Source of the DNA: Acetobacter sp. 46_36
GTDB taxonomy: Bacteria; Pseudomonadota; Alphaproteobacteria; RF32; CAG-239
NCBI GenBank assembly: GCA_001917135.1
Contig: MNTT01000013.1
Coordinates: 124,001 to 188,000, forward strand
Length of the DNA stretch: 64,000 nt
Reading direction: 5' to 3'
The notes below the pieces were generated by a model. It had not been told where the DNA came from. It saw nothing but the letters and a program-made list of their open reading frames with translations, and did not search any database. This document shows, one piece after another, positions 25,893-34,435 of the stretch. Made by a program: the position numbers and the translations under genes. Numbering within the stretch: position 1 is the stretch's first letter; each line of letters starts with the position of its first letter.

Positions 25893-26095
25893 TTAATCCG
25901 GAGCGCCGGAGGTGTTTGGTGCCGGGTAGCCGGAGGGTTAATCCGGAGCGCCGGAGGTGTTTTGGTACCGGGTAGCCGGAAGGGTTAATCCGGAGCGCCG
26001 GAGGTGTTTGGTTCCGGGTGAGCCGGAAGGGTTAATCCGGAGTGCCGGAGGTGTTTGGTGCCGGGTGAGCCGGAGGGTTAATCCGGGAGTGCCGG
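25893..26095. repeat. 45-47-bp tandem repeat upstream of rluB
   Basis: Five unit starts (TTAATCCGGAG/GCGCCGG type) at 25893, 25938, 25985, 26032 and 26078. Units differ by small indels. It separates the TerB-like gene from rluB. No coding potential is evident. Confidence 0.88.
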
Positions 26096-26130
26096 AGAAA
26101 GGATGCCGTACGGAACAGGCGGCGCGTGCG

Positions 26131-26574
26131 TCAGGTCCAATGTTCCTGTTCCAAGAGAATGCAGGCTTTCTGCGATACCGCCAGATATTCGTTGACGACG
26201 GCATTAATTTCCTTGACGCGTTCGGGTTCGATGTGCATTGCCGCGGCGATGTCAAGAATATAGTCGATTTCGCTGTCTTCAAGGCTGCTGTCGATATTGG
26301 CGACCATACACATATCCTTTATCAGCATCAGCGCCTTGGCGCGGTCGGTTATCATCCTCGCCTGCATCATCAGGGCGGTGCGGTCGGAAGACTTTATCAT
26401 ATTGGCGAGGCTTTCGCCGCTGACTTCATATTTCAGCGCCGCCTCTTTCAGATAAAGCAGTTCTTCGCGGCTGACCTGGCGGTTGGCGGCGACCGTGCCG
26501 CAAATGATTTTCAGAAAAATAAAACGCTCGCCGTTGGAAAGCGTGTTAATAAAATTCTTATCCGGGTAAAACAT
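26131..26574 (-). CDS. TerB-like (tellurite-resistance/DjlA-type) small helical protein
   Basis: 147 aa from ATG 26574, with GGAGG 6 nt upstream. All-helical, with an N-terminal FYPDKNFINTLSNGERFIFLKIICGTVAANRQVSREELLYL segment that resembles the first helices of TerB domains (acidic metal-binding loops), and a second acidic stretch DSSLEDSEIDYILDIAAAM. The assignment is by overall pattern, so the domain call is tentative. There is no signal peptide. It lies upstream of rluB-rsmD on the same strand but a minisatellite intervenes. Confidence 0.5.
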   Translation of the reverse strand: MFYPDKNFINTLSNGERFIFLKIICGTVAANRQVSREELLYLKEAALKYEVSGESLANMIKSSDRTALMMQARMITDRAKALMLIKDMCMVANIDSSLEDSEIDYILDIAAAMHIEPERVKEINAVVNEYLAVSQKACILLEQEHWT

Positions 26575-26808
26575 TGCAGACCTCCGTTGTCTGACAGGCA
26601 TTGTAGGCATTTTTTTGCACGATGTAAAGAGTTTTTTTACTGTCGGCGGTTAGACTGGAAACAAATACGGCGGAGAAAGCGGCCGGGAAGAGTTGCGGAG
26701 AGGGGCGCAAAGCGCCTGGCCCGGCTTTGGGACGAATAATGCAGCCGGGAGTAAAGCCGGGTGCGGTAACGGAAACAGTAACAGAATTATCAACGGGAGC
26801 GGAACGTT

Positions 26809-27330
26809 ATGGAAGGAATGAGAGGTTCGGTATTTAAGGCGGTGTTTTTGAACCCGCTGGTATGGATAGGGCTGGTGCTGACCGGTTTTACGCTGCATTA
26901 CGAGGGGTATGAGGGGGCTTTTAACGTTTTCTTTGAACTTGAAACCTATCGCAATCTGGCGCTCGGAGCGGCGGTTTACGTTGCCCTGTTTGACCGGCGC
27001 TATAAGCCGGGCGGGGGCAGGCTTGACATTTCGGAAACGCTGGCGGCAGTTTTGGAAGCGATGTACGTTATTGTTCTGACATGGGGAATTACGCTGTTTG
27101 CAATCGTTAACTACCATCTGGGCGGCATGAGCTACAGCGCGGGGCTGCGCGAGCGTTACCGCGCCAACGGCTGGATTAAAAACGACAATGCGGCCGAAGA
27201 CGCCGCGGCAGTTCGCGAGATGACATCCGGGGTTTTGGAAGACGGCGGCGTGGAGCTGGAAAAGGGAAAACGCTATAGGATTATGCCGCAGGAAGACGGC
27301 AGCATGGTGATTGAAGTTATTGAGGAGTGA
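26809..27330 (+). CDS. Hypothetical membrane protein
   Basis: 173 aa, family not recognised. About three hydrophobic segments: residues 10-28 (FLNPLVWIGLVLTGFTLHY), 45-60 (RNLALGAAVYVALF) and 80-102 (LEAMYVIVLTWGITLFAIV). The C-terminal 60 residues are soluble and acidic (GVELEKGKRYRIMPQEDGS). The loop between helices 2 and 3 has DRRYKPGGGRLDIS. Start at 26809 has a weak GGAACG upstream. The 26575-26808 spacer contains the TerB-like gene's leader and no gene. Confidence 0.6.
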   Translation: MEGMRGSVFKAVFLNPLVWIGLVLTGFTLHYEGYEGAFNVFFELETYRNLALGAAVYVALFDRRYKPGGGRLDISETLAAVLEAMYVIVLTWGITLFAIVNYHLGGMSYSAGLRERYRANGWIKNDNAAEDAAAVREMTSGVLEDGGVELEKGKRYRIMPQEDGSMVIEVIEE

Positions 27331-27355
27331 GCGGAGAGAGGCAACAGCCGGAGCA

Positions 27356-27389
27356 ACCATAAAAAAAGCCTCCGGAAATCGGGAGGCTT
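27356..27389. terminator. Bidirectional terminator between two convergent genes
   Basis: AAAGCCTCC (27364-27372), 8-nt loop, GGAGGCTTT (27381-27389), with a seven-base A-run on the left. The minus-strand form (stem then seven T) is stronger, serving the gene at 27457-27741. Confidence 0.85.
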
Positions 27390-27456
27390 TGGGGTTAGCA
27401 AGGCGTGTTTCAAAGCGGTCGGACAGCTCCGGAACCGCCGGAAAACATTGTGTTTG

Positions 27457-27741
27457 TTAAAACTTGAACCACGGTTCCATTTCTTCGGCCTTTGTCCAAA
27501 CCGAGGCAATGAAATCCCGAAGTTCGGGCGACGGAGCGCTTAAAGGCTTGGCGTCGCGGCGTTTGATTTCTTCCATAAGCGTTTCCGGAACAGCGGCGAT
27601 GTTTTCAAGCATCGGGCCGGAGAAAGCTTTGCAGCCGTCATAAAACTTTCCGTGAACGGAAATATTGCCGTTTGCGGGGTTCATTGTTATAAACGCTTTG
27701 GCATTGTTTTGTGCTTTTCTTGCAATGTAAATTGTTTCCAT
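27457..27741 (-). CDS. Small hypothetical protein
   Basis: 94 aa, no family recognised. METIYIARKAQNNAKAFITM then NPANGNISVHGKFYDGCKAF, with a helical C-half. It is followed by a strong terminator on its own strand, which supports a real gene. The ATG has no clear Shine-Dalgarno. AT-rich upstream DNA fits a promoter but no unambiguous -35/-10 pair stands out. Confidence 0.55.
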   Translation of the reverse strand: METIYIARKAQNNAKAFITMNPANGNISVHGKFYDGCKAFSGPMLENIAAVPETLMEEIKRRDAKPLSAPSPELRDFIASVWTKAEEMEPWFKF

Positions 27742-28095
27742 AATAAATATTTTAGTTTGTTTGACATAATTTTACTGATTTCGGTTATGTTTATAGCATA
27801 TTTTGGAGAGGGTGTCAATAGGTTTTTGTTTATTTTGTCATTTTTTGTTTAGAATGTGGCAGGGCGGACGGAGCGGCAGCTTACAAACATCGACACCCCC
27901 TCGGAAATTTTTAAAAAAGCGTCTGACGGCGAAAAAAACGGGGTTTATGGGGATAAATCGAAAATCAAGCTTTTTATTTTGGGGCGTTGTGGTAGTCTGG
28001 GGGCAATAAATCGCACCGATACGGCGTCCGGGCGGAAAGTTCGCGCGGCGGTTTTGGGGCGGCAGATTATGTTTTAACGAGAGGTTTTTTATAAA
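27742..28095. other. Spacer upstream of gyrA
   Basis: AT-rich to 27850, then mixed. A TTGACA at 27761-27766 with TTATGT 18 nt downstream could be a distant gyrA promoter, giving a leader of about 300 nt. No second gene, RNA or repeat is evident. Confidence 0.35.
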
Positions 28096-30966
28096 ATGGC
28101 TGATGAGAATGACGAGATGAACGGCAGCAACGGGGATAGCGGCGCGGCAAGTGCGGGCGCGCAGAATGGCGCGGGCGCGGACAAGGCAACAGGAACCGGC
28201 GCGACGGCGGCGGCGATGGTGAATCTGCCGAAGGAAAACATTGCGCCGACAATGATTGTCGAGGAAATGCGCCGTTCGTATCTGGACTATGCGATGAGCG
28301 TTATCGTTTCCCGCGCGCTGCCGGACGTGCGCGACGGCTTAAAGCCGGTGCACCGCCGCATTATCTACGCCGCGTATGAAAACGGCTATGACTACAACAA
28401 ACCGTTTAAGAAATCGGCGCGTATCGTCGGTGAGGTTATGGGTAAATACCACCCGCACGGCGACAGTTCGGTTTACGAGGCAATGGTGCGCATGGCGCAG
28501 CCGTTTTCGATGCGCCTGCCATTAATCGACGGGCAGGGCAACTTCGGTTCGATGGACGGCGACTCGGCGGCGGCAATGCGTTATACCGAGGCGAGGCTGG
28601 CCAAGGTGGCGCACGCGCTGATTGAAGACATCGAGTGCGATACGGTCGATTTTATGCCGAACTATGACGAATCGTTACAGGAACCGACGGTGCTGCCGGC
28701 GCGGTTTCCGAACCTTTTGGTCAACGGCACGAACGGCATTGCGGTCGGTATGGCGACCAACATTGCGCCGCACAATCTGGGCGAAGTTCTGGACGCGTGC
28801 ACGGCGTATGTGGACAATCCGGACATTACGATTGAAGACCTTATCCGCATCGTGCCGGGGCCGGACTTCCCGACCGGCGGGCTGATTCTGGGCTACGGCG
28901 GGGCGAAAAATGCGTATCTGACCGGGCGCGGCTCGATTATGATGCGGGCGAAGTGCACAATTGAGGAAATCCGCAAGGACCGCGAGGCGATTGTGGTGCA
29001 CGAAATCCCGTACCAGGTCAACAAGGCGATGCTGGTGCAGAAAATCGCCGAACTGGTGAAGGAAAAGAAAATCGAAGGCATTTCGGACATCCGCGACGAA
29101 TCCGACCGCCAGGGCGTGCGCGTGGTTATAGAAGTCAAGAAGGAATTTCAGGCCGACGTGGTGCTGAACCAGCTCTATAAATATACGCAGCTGCAAACGA
29201 GCTTCGGCATGAATATGCTGGCGATTAACAACGGGCGGCCGATGATGATGAACCTCAAGGACATTATTGCGGCGTTTGTCAAATTCCGCGAAGAGGTTAT
29301 CCGCCGGCGCACGGTGTTCAAACTCAACAAGGCGCGCGACAGGGCGCACGTGTTGGTCGGTTTGGCGATTGCGGTTGAAAACCTTGACCCGGTCATTGAG
29401 CTTATCCGTACCGCGGCAAACCCGACGGAAGCAAAAGACGCGCTGCTGGCGAAAGCATGGCCGGCAGGCGACGTCGAAGCGCTGGTTAAGCTGATTGCCG
29501 AGCCGGGACGCGAGGTTGTCAACGGAACATATCGTTTGAGCGAGGCGCAGGCCAAGGCGATTTTGGACTTGAAACTGCAGCGCTTAACCGGTCTGGAACG
29601 CGACAAGATTCACGACGAGTTGCGCGCCATCGGGCACGAAATCGAAGAGTACCTGTCGATTTTGGCAAGCCGCGAAAAACTGATGGGGATTATGAAAGAC
29701 GAGTTTGCGGCGATTAAGGCCGAATATGCGAACCCGCGGCGCACGGTGATTGAGGACATTGAGGTCGATACCGACATCGAATCTTTAATCCAGCGCGAGG
29801 AAATGGTGGTTACGGTTACCGAGGCGGGCTACATCAAGCGCGTGCCGCTTAATGCCTACAAGGCGCAGAAACGCGGCGGCAAAGGCAAGTCCGGCATGAC
29901 GACCAAAGAGGAAGATTTCGTTACGCGGCTGTTTGTGGCGAGTACGCATACGCCGGTGCTGTTCTTCTCGTCCAAGGGCATTGTGTACAAGATGAAAGTT
30001 TACAAGCTGCCGCTGGGGTCGCCGACATCGAAGGGCAAGCCGTTCGTCAACCTGCTGCCGCTGGTTGAAGGCGAAAACATCACGGCGATTATGAAACTGC
30101 CGGAGAACGAGGACGAGTGCAAGGATTTGTCGATTATGTTCGCGACGGCAAGCGGGAATATCCGCCGCAACTCGCTGATGGATTTCGTCAACGTACAGGC
30201 GAACGGCAAAATCGCGATGAAACTCGACGAGGGCGACAAGCTCGTCAACGTGGCGCTGTGCGACGATGCGTGCGACGTTATGCTGGCGGCGAAGTCGGGC
30301 AAGTGCAACCGCTTCCCGGTTGCAGACTGCCGCGTGTTCGTCGGGCGCAATTCGTGCGGCGTGCGCGGAATTAAGCTTATGGACGGCGACGAGGTTATCT
30401 CGATGTCCATCCTGAAGCATACGGACGCAACGACCGAGCAGCGCGACGAATATCTGCGCCTGTCTTCGGCATTGAAGAGAATTGAGGTTCCGGAGAACGG
30501 CGACTTTGACGAAGAGGCCGCGTTTAACGGGCTGGAGCCGCAGATGAGCTTTGAAGAGTTTAAGGCTATGCGCGAGAACGAGCAGTTTATCCTGACGGTT
30601 ACGTCCACCGGCTACGGCAAGCGCACCTCGGCCTATGAGTACCGGATTACGGCGCGCGGCGGCCAGGGCGTGGCGAATATGGAAATGTCCGAGCGCAACA
30701 AGGCGGTGGTCAGCTCGTTCCCGATTGAGGACGACAACCAGATTATGATGGTTACCGACGGCGGCAAGCTTATCCGCATGCCGGTCGAGGATATCCGCAT
30801 TGCCGGACGCAAGACGCAGGGCGTTATCCTGTTCCGCACCGCCGAAGACGAGAGCGTGGTTTCGGTAACGTGGCTGGACGCGGACGATGACGACGAAGAC
30901 GCAGAGCTGTCTGAGGAAGTCAACGAGTTTGACGGCGTGGCTGCGGCGGACGAAAGCGAAGAGTAG
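28096..30966 (+). CDS. gyrA: DNA gyrase subunit A
   Basis: 956 aa. With GyrB it introduces negative supercoils. The 40-residue Gly/Ala-rich N-terminal extension is followed by SYLDYAMSVIVSRALPDVRDG. The catalytic Tyr163 lies in AAMRYTEARL. The quinolone region reads HPHGDSSVYEAM, with Ser124 and Glu128 at the E. coli Ser83/Asp87 positions; Glu is a common natural residue there. GyrA-box QKRGGKG is present at the start of the six-bladed C-terminal beta-pinwheel. The tail is acidic. AGAGG lies upstream of the ATG. An LRR gene follows 40 nt later and may be co-transcribed. Confidence 0.97.
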   Translation: MADENDEMNGSNGDSGAASAGAQNGAGADKATGTGATAAAMVNLPKENIAPTMIVEEMRRSYLDYAMSVIVSRALPDVRDGLKPVHRRIIYAAYENGYDYNKPFKKSARIVGEVMGKYHPHGDSSVYEAMVRMAQPFSMRLPLIDGQGNFGSMDGDSAAAMRYTEARLAKVAHALIEDIECDTVDFMPNYDESLQEPTVLPARFPNLLVNGTNGIAVGMATNIAPHNLGEVLDACTAYVDNPDITIEDLIRIVPGPDFPTGGLILGYGGAKNAYLTGRGSIMMRAKCTIEEIRKDREAIVVHEIPYQVNKAMLVQKIAELVKEKKIEGISDIRDESDRQGVRVVIEVKKEFQADVVLNQLYKYTQLQTSFGMNMLAINNGRPMMMNLKDIIAAFVKFREEVIRRRTVFKLNKARDRAHVLVGLAIAVENLDPVIELIRTAANPTEAKDALLAKAWPAGDVEALVKLIAEPGREVVNGTYRLSEAQAKAILDLKLQRLTGLERDKIHDELRAIGHEIEEYLSILASREKLMGIMKDEFAAIKAEYANPRRTVIEDIEVDTDIESLIQREEMVVTVTEAGYIKRVPLNAYKAQKRGGKGKSGMTTKEEDFVTRLFVASTHTPVLFFSSKGIVYKMKVYKLPLGSPTSKGKPFVNLLPLVEGENITAIMKLPENEDECKDLSIMFATASGNIRRNSLMDFVNVQANGKIAMKLDEGDKLVNVALCDDACDVMLAAKSGKCNRFPVADCRVFVGRNSCGVRGIKLMDGDEVISMSILKHTDATTEQRDEYLRLSSALKRIEVPENGDFDEEAAFNGLEPQMSFEEFKAMRENEQFILTVTSTGYGKRTSAYEYRITARGGQGVANMEMSERNKAVVSSFPIEDDNQIMMVTDGGKLIRMPVEDIRIAGRKTQGVILFRTAEDESVVSVTWLDADDDDEDAELSEEVNEFDGVAAADESEE

Positions 30967-31005
30967 CGCGGGCTGCGGACGGCAGAACAGGGAAAGCGGC
31001 GGCAG

Positions 31006-32259
31006 ATGACAAATTATGCAATCGACATAACGGAGCTTTGGCCGCCGCTGAAAAGTTTTAACGCGGTTCGCGGAGCACGGGTGCTGACGCCTGAAGCGGC
31101 GCGGGATATCCTGACCCACAGCAATCATCTGCGGGTGATGGACGAACTGGCGGCAAAAACCGGGCAGGCGCTTGCCGGAGGCGCGGATTACGGCTTGTGG
31201 CGGGAAGTTGTGCTCGGGATTGTTGCCGGGAGGGCAGGGCGCGATACGACGCGGGAAAAAATGCGGGCGCTGGCGGAAGCGAACGGCGACGGCGAAGCGT
31301 TTGCCGCGGCGGCGGGTCAGAAAGTTTTTATCGGTTTGGGCGGTATGCGCAGAGACGTGTATGATGCGCGCGGCCGGGGTAAAAACGCCGAGCTGAACAA
31401 TATGGAACTGGCGGACTATGCCGACATCGTGTTTGCGGCAGACGTTGAGCGGATAAGCATTCAGAAAAGCAACGACGTTCCGGCGGCAGTGCTGGATTTC
31501 CGGCCTTATCCGAAACTGGAAGTGCTGGCGTTGGGGCTGTCGGCATTGTCCGAAGAGGCCGAATTAAAACTGCCGCAGGGCATCCGCTGGCTGGACGTTC
31601 GCGGCAATGTGCGGCTTTTGGGCGATTTGAGCGGGTTTGCAAAGCTGGAAACCCTGTATGCGGGGCTTTTTGACCGTACCGATTTCGACGGGCGAGGTTT
31701 TGCGCTGCCGCCGCATTTGCGGGAGCTGTCGCTGCCGGGGGCGACATTTCCGCGGGACGTGCTGGCGCAGCTTAAAGGCTGCCGCGATTTGAAAAGGCTG
31801 ATGCTTTCAGGCAATAAGACGACGGCGGGAGAAAAGGCGGTTTATTTTGAGCTGCCGGAAGGGATTGAGGAACTGGAACTGTCGTCGGTTCACGGGCTGC
31901 ACGGGGATATGTTTAAGCTGGAAAAGTACCGGCACTTGAAGAAAGTCGATTTGTCGCATACCAATCTGGAATTCAGGGAACTGCGCCTGCCGGAAGGGAT
32001 TGAGGAGCTGACCCTCAACTATACCGGCGGTTTGGCGCGGGACGTGCTGGATTTGAGCCGGTACGGACAGCTGAAAAAAATCGGGCTGCGTACGTGCAGA
32101 CCGTCGTTTAAAGAGGTTTTGGTGCCGGCGGGCTGCGCGGTCGACCGGGGAATTGAGTCCGGGCTGGAGAAACCGGACGTCAAAGTGCGGAAAACCGGAG
32201 GGCTGAACGCGGGAAAGATTTTCGGCAGGCTTTTCGGGCGCGGCGGAAACGGCGGTTAA
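31006..32259 (+). CDS. Leucine-rich-repeat protein 1
   Basis: 417 aa. The first 130 residues form a helical domain shared with the next LRR gene (both have ILTH(S/T)N, GGDY/GGDF, FGIVAGR and DDTR-like blocks). From about residue 145 the sequence is LRR-like, with 22-24-residue units containing LPEGIEELELSS, LKKVDLSHTNL and LPQGIRWLDV. The C-tail is GRLFGRGGNGG. No signal peptide or membrane anchor. LRRs usually mediate protein binding; partner unknown. It starts 40 nt after gyrA with a weak GGAAAG. The last 24 bases are repeated downstream as a minisatellite. Confidence 0.7.
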   Translation: MTNYAIDITELWPPLKSFNAVRGARVLTPEAARDILTHSNHLRVMDELAAKTGQALAGGADYGLWREVVLGIVAGRAGRDTTREKMRALAEANGDGEAFAAAAGQKVFIGLGGMRRDVYDARGRGKNAELNNMELADYADIVFAADVERISIQKSNDVPAAVLDFRPYPKLEVLALGLSALSEEAELKLPQGIRWLDVRGNVRLLGDLSGFAKLETLYAGLFDRTDFDGRGFALPPHLRELSLPGATFPRDVLAQLKGCRDLKRLMLSGNKTTAGEKAVYFELPEGIEELELSSVHGLHGDMFKLEKYRHLKKVDLSHTNLEFRELRLPEGIEELTLNYTGGLARDVLDLSRYGQLKKIGLRTCRPSFKEVLVPAGCAVDRGIESGLEKPDVKVRKTGGLNAGKIFGRLFGRGGNGG

Positions 32260-32348
32260 GAGGCATGGGCGTGTTGTGACAGGCGCGGCGGAGACGGTGG
32301 TTAAGAGGTGCGGGCGTGTTGTGACAGGCGCGGCGGAAACGGCGGCTG
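32236..32348. repeat. 45-bp minisatellite echoing the LRR1 3' end
   Basis: Unit starts at 32236 (inside the LRR1 coding end), 32281 and 32326. Unit starts GGCGCGGCGGAAACGGCGGT and continues with TAAGAGGCGCGGG. The same unit recurs at 33907-34036, after LRR2. The rest of the spacer to 32537 is AT-rich and has no gene. Confidence 0.85.
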
Positions 32349-32537
32349 CGTGAGGGAAATGCAAGTGTGCGGATTATGGCAGCAGATAGTGCAAGTGCGG
32401 CAGAAGATGAAGCGAATGGGGAGAAACAGCAGCAAATGAATTTGACAGTCGTTTGGAGACAACCGGGAATGTAATGAGCATACAGTCATAAATGTATGTT
32501 TTAAAATTTTGTTTTCTAAATGTTTTTTTATATGGCA

Positions 32538-32566
32538 TTGACAGGGACGGAGAAATGTGGTATCCT
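32538..32566 (+). promoter_or_regulatory. LRR2 promoter
   Basis: -35 TTGACA (32538-32543), 17-nt spacer, -10 TATCCT (32561-32566). Leader of about 70 nt. Confidence 0.75.
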
Positions 32567-32644
32567 TTTTAAAAGGCTTTGCTTTCATTGCAGTTGTGCG
32601 GGCAGTGCGCCGGGAGGCGGCCGATAACGGAGGAGGATACAATT

Positions 32645-33820
32645 ATGACTGATAAACGGGATTATATCATAGAAATTACGGCAAGGAAAGATCCTCTGAC
32701 TTGTTTTAAAATGATTGAGGAACAGGACGGTAAAGGGTTTTCTCCGGCGTTTGGCGAGAAAATGCTGACCCATACCAATAATCCAAAGATTATATCCATG
32801 CTGGCGGAATGCACTGCGGCGGCTTTGGCGCAGGGGGGAGATTTTGCCGCGTACGAAGCGCTGGTTTTCGGCATTGTCGCGGGGCGGGAAATTAATGACG
32901 ATACGCGCGGAAAATTGCAAGAAGCGGTTGCAGCCCACGGGAGAAAGGCGGATTTTGACTATATTGACGGTTTGCCGAAGTTTATTGATCGCGACGGACG
33001 GCGCAGTAATCTTTTTGACGCATGGCATATGGGAGAACACGCCGATTTGGCCGGACGGGATTTTACCGGTTATACGGGGATCGGGTTTGCTCCGGAAGTG
33101 CGGGAAATTAATCTCTCCCAGGCGAAGAATCTTCCGTCGGCAGCGTTTGATTTCAGCGGCTGCAGGAACTTGCGCTCCTTATCGCTCCGCGGTGCCGACG
33201 CGCGGCGGGCGGACAAGGTAAAACTTCCGGAAGGGCTGGAAGAGCTGGATTTGTGCCGCAATATGCGTCTTGCCGGCGATTTGAGCGGACAGAAAAAGCT
33301 GAAAAAACTGGTACTGGAGGGAGAAAACCTGATTGAAAACAAATTAAAGCTGCCGGAGAATCTTGAAGAATTGCATTGCAGCGAGACAAAGGGAATTTTG
33401 GCGATTACCGGCAATTTGGCGGACTGTACAAAATTGAAAAAGCTTTCGCTTATCGGGTGTGATCTGAAGGGATGCGGCCTGTCCCGCCTGTCGGAAAGCG
33501 TAGAGGAGCTGGATTTATCGTTTTCCTACAATATGAGCCGGTTTATGACAGATATTACGGCATATAAGAATTTGAAAAAAGTTACGTTTAACGGTACGGA
33601 TTTTGCCGTTGGGGATTTGAAGCTGCCGGAAGGCTGTGCAGCGGTGATTAACGGAAGGGCGGCAGTAGGCGCAATGTCCGGCATAGAGACGGCAGAGGCT
33701 GTGCGGATGGATAAAGTTGTGAAGGCCGGCAGGTCAGAGAAGGCGGCGCCGGAGCGGAGCAAAGTCTTGCACGGGATGATTGCAGGAAAGCGGGCAATGA
33801 TGTCGCGTAATCGGGCGTGA
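32645..33820 (+). CDS. Leucine-rich-repeat protein 2
   Basis: 391 aa paralogue of LRR1, with the same N-terminal domain (FGEKMLTHTNNPKIISML, GGDFAAYEALVFGIVAGRE, DDTRGKLQEAVAAHG) and LRR units such as LPEGLEELDLCRNMRLAGDL and LPENLEELHCSE. The C-terminal 50 residues are basic and helical. Start at 32645 has GGAGGAGG about 8 nt upstream. It has its own promoter. The pair sits between gyrA and rpoB. I know no function for this domain combination; both are probably cytoplasmic. Confidence 0.7.
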   Translation: MTDKRDYIIEITARKDPLTCFKMIEEQDGKGFSPAFGEKMLTHTNNPKIISMLAECTAAALAQGGDFAAYEALVFGIVAGREINDDTRGKLQEAVAAHGRKADFDYIDGLPKFIDRDGRRSNLFDAWHMGEHADLAGRDFTGYTGIGFAPEVREINLSQAKNLPSAAFDFSGCRNLRSLSLRGADARRADKVKLPEGLEELDLCRNMRLAGDLSGQKKLKKLVLEGENLIENKLKLPENLEELHCSETKGILAITGNLADCTKLKKLSLIGCDLKGCGLSRLSESVEELDLSFSYNMSRFMTDITAYKNLKKVTFNGTDFAVGDLKLPEGCAAVINGRAAVGAMSGIETAEAVRMDKVVKAGRSEKAAPERSKVLHGMIAGKRAMMSRNRA

Positions 33821-33906
33821 GCGCTGCAGCGCAGCCTGACCGGACAGGCGCAGCGGCGTGTCCGGCAGGTATTTTATGTTGTTGAAAAGCGGAGTGAAGC
33901 GAAGAG

Positions 33907-34036
33907 AGGCGCGGCGGAAACAGCGGTTAAGAGGCGCGGGCGTGTTGTGACAGGCGCGGTGGAAACGGCGGTTAAGAGGCGCGGGTGTATTGTGACAGGC
34001 GCGGCGGAAACGGCGGTTAAGAGGCGCGGGGCGGAG
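33907..34036. repeat. 45-bp minisatellite downstream of LRR2
   Basis: Unit starts at 33907, 33952 and 33997, close to identical to the LRR1-end repeat. The unit contains the LRR1 stop context (GGCGGTTAAGAGG), so it derives from the end of LRR1, not LRR2. Confidence 0.85.
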
Positions 34037-34129
34037 CCGGTATGGCCGGCGAGAGAACGATGCGATTCGGACGCCTTGCATTTAAAAGGTTAAATTCAAG
34101 TTAAAATCTGCATAAAACCAAAAAATATG

Positions 34130-34158
34130 TTGAAAAATTATTTTAACGGCGCTATACT
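34130..34158 (+). promoter_or_regulatory. rpoBC promoter
   Basis: -35 TTGAAA (34130-34135), 17-nt spacer, -10 TATACT (34153-34158). The leader is about 270 nt and includes a 9-bp hairpin CCTTTGAAA/TTTCAAAGG (34233-34258). No ribosomal protein gene lies upstream. Confidence 0.8.
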
Positions 34159-34435
34159 CCGCACGACTTTAAAAAGATAAGAATTTGTAATTACAAAATT
34201 ATTCTACATCATACCGGAGCTGACTAGCCAACCCTTTGAAAATAAACAGTTTCAAAGGCGCTTGCGGACTCTGGGAACATATTTTAAACTTAAGTTTTTC
34301 GTATAACCTTCTGCGGTCGGGGTTGAAAATGGCCCGAGATGTTTCCGATTTGGGCGCGAATCGTGCCAAACGGCGGGAGTCCGGGTGCATATCATAAGTA
34401 TTGTCGCAGAATCTAACCAGTAAGGATTAAAAAAG

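Noticed and set aside
25893..26095. Possible CRISPR or iteron origin
   Set aside because: No spacers, no Rep or Cas genes; units vary by indels as minisatellites do.
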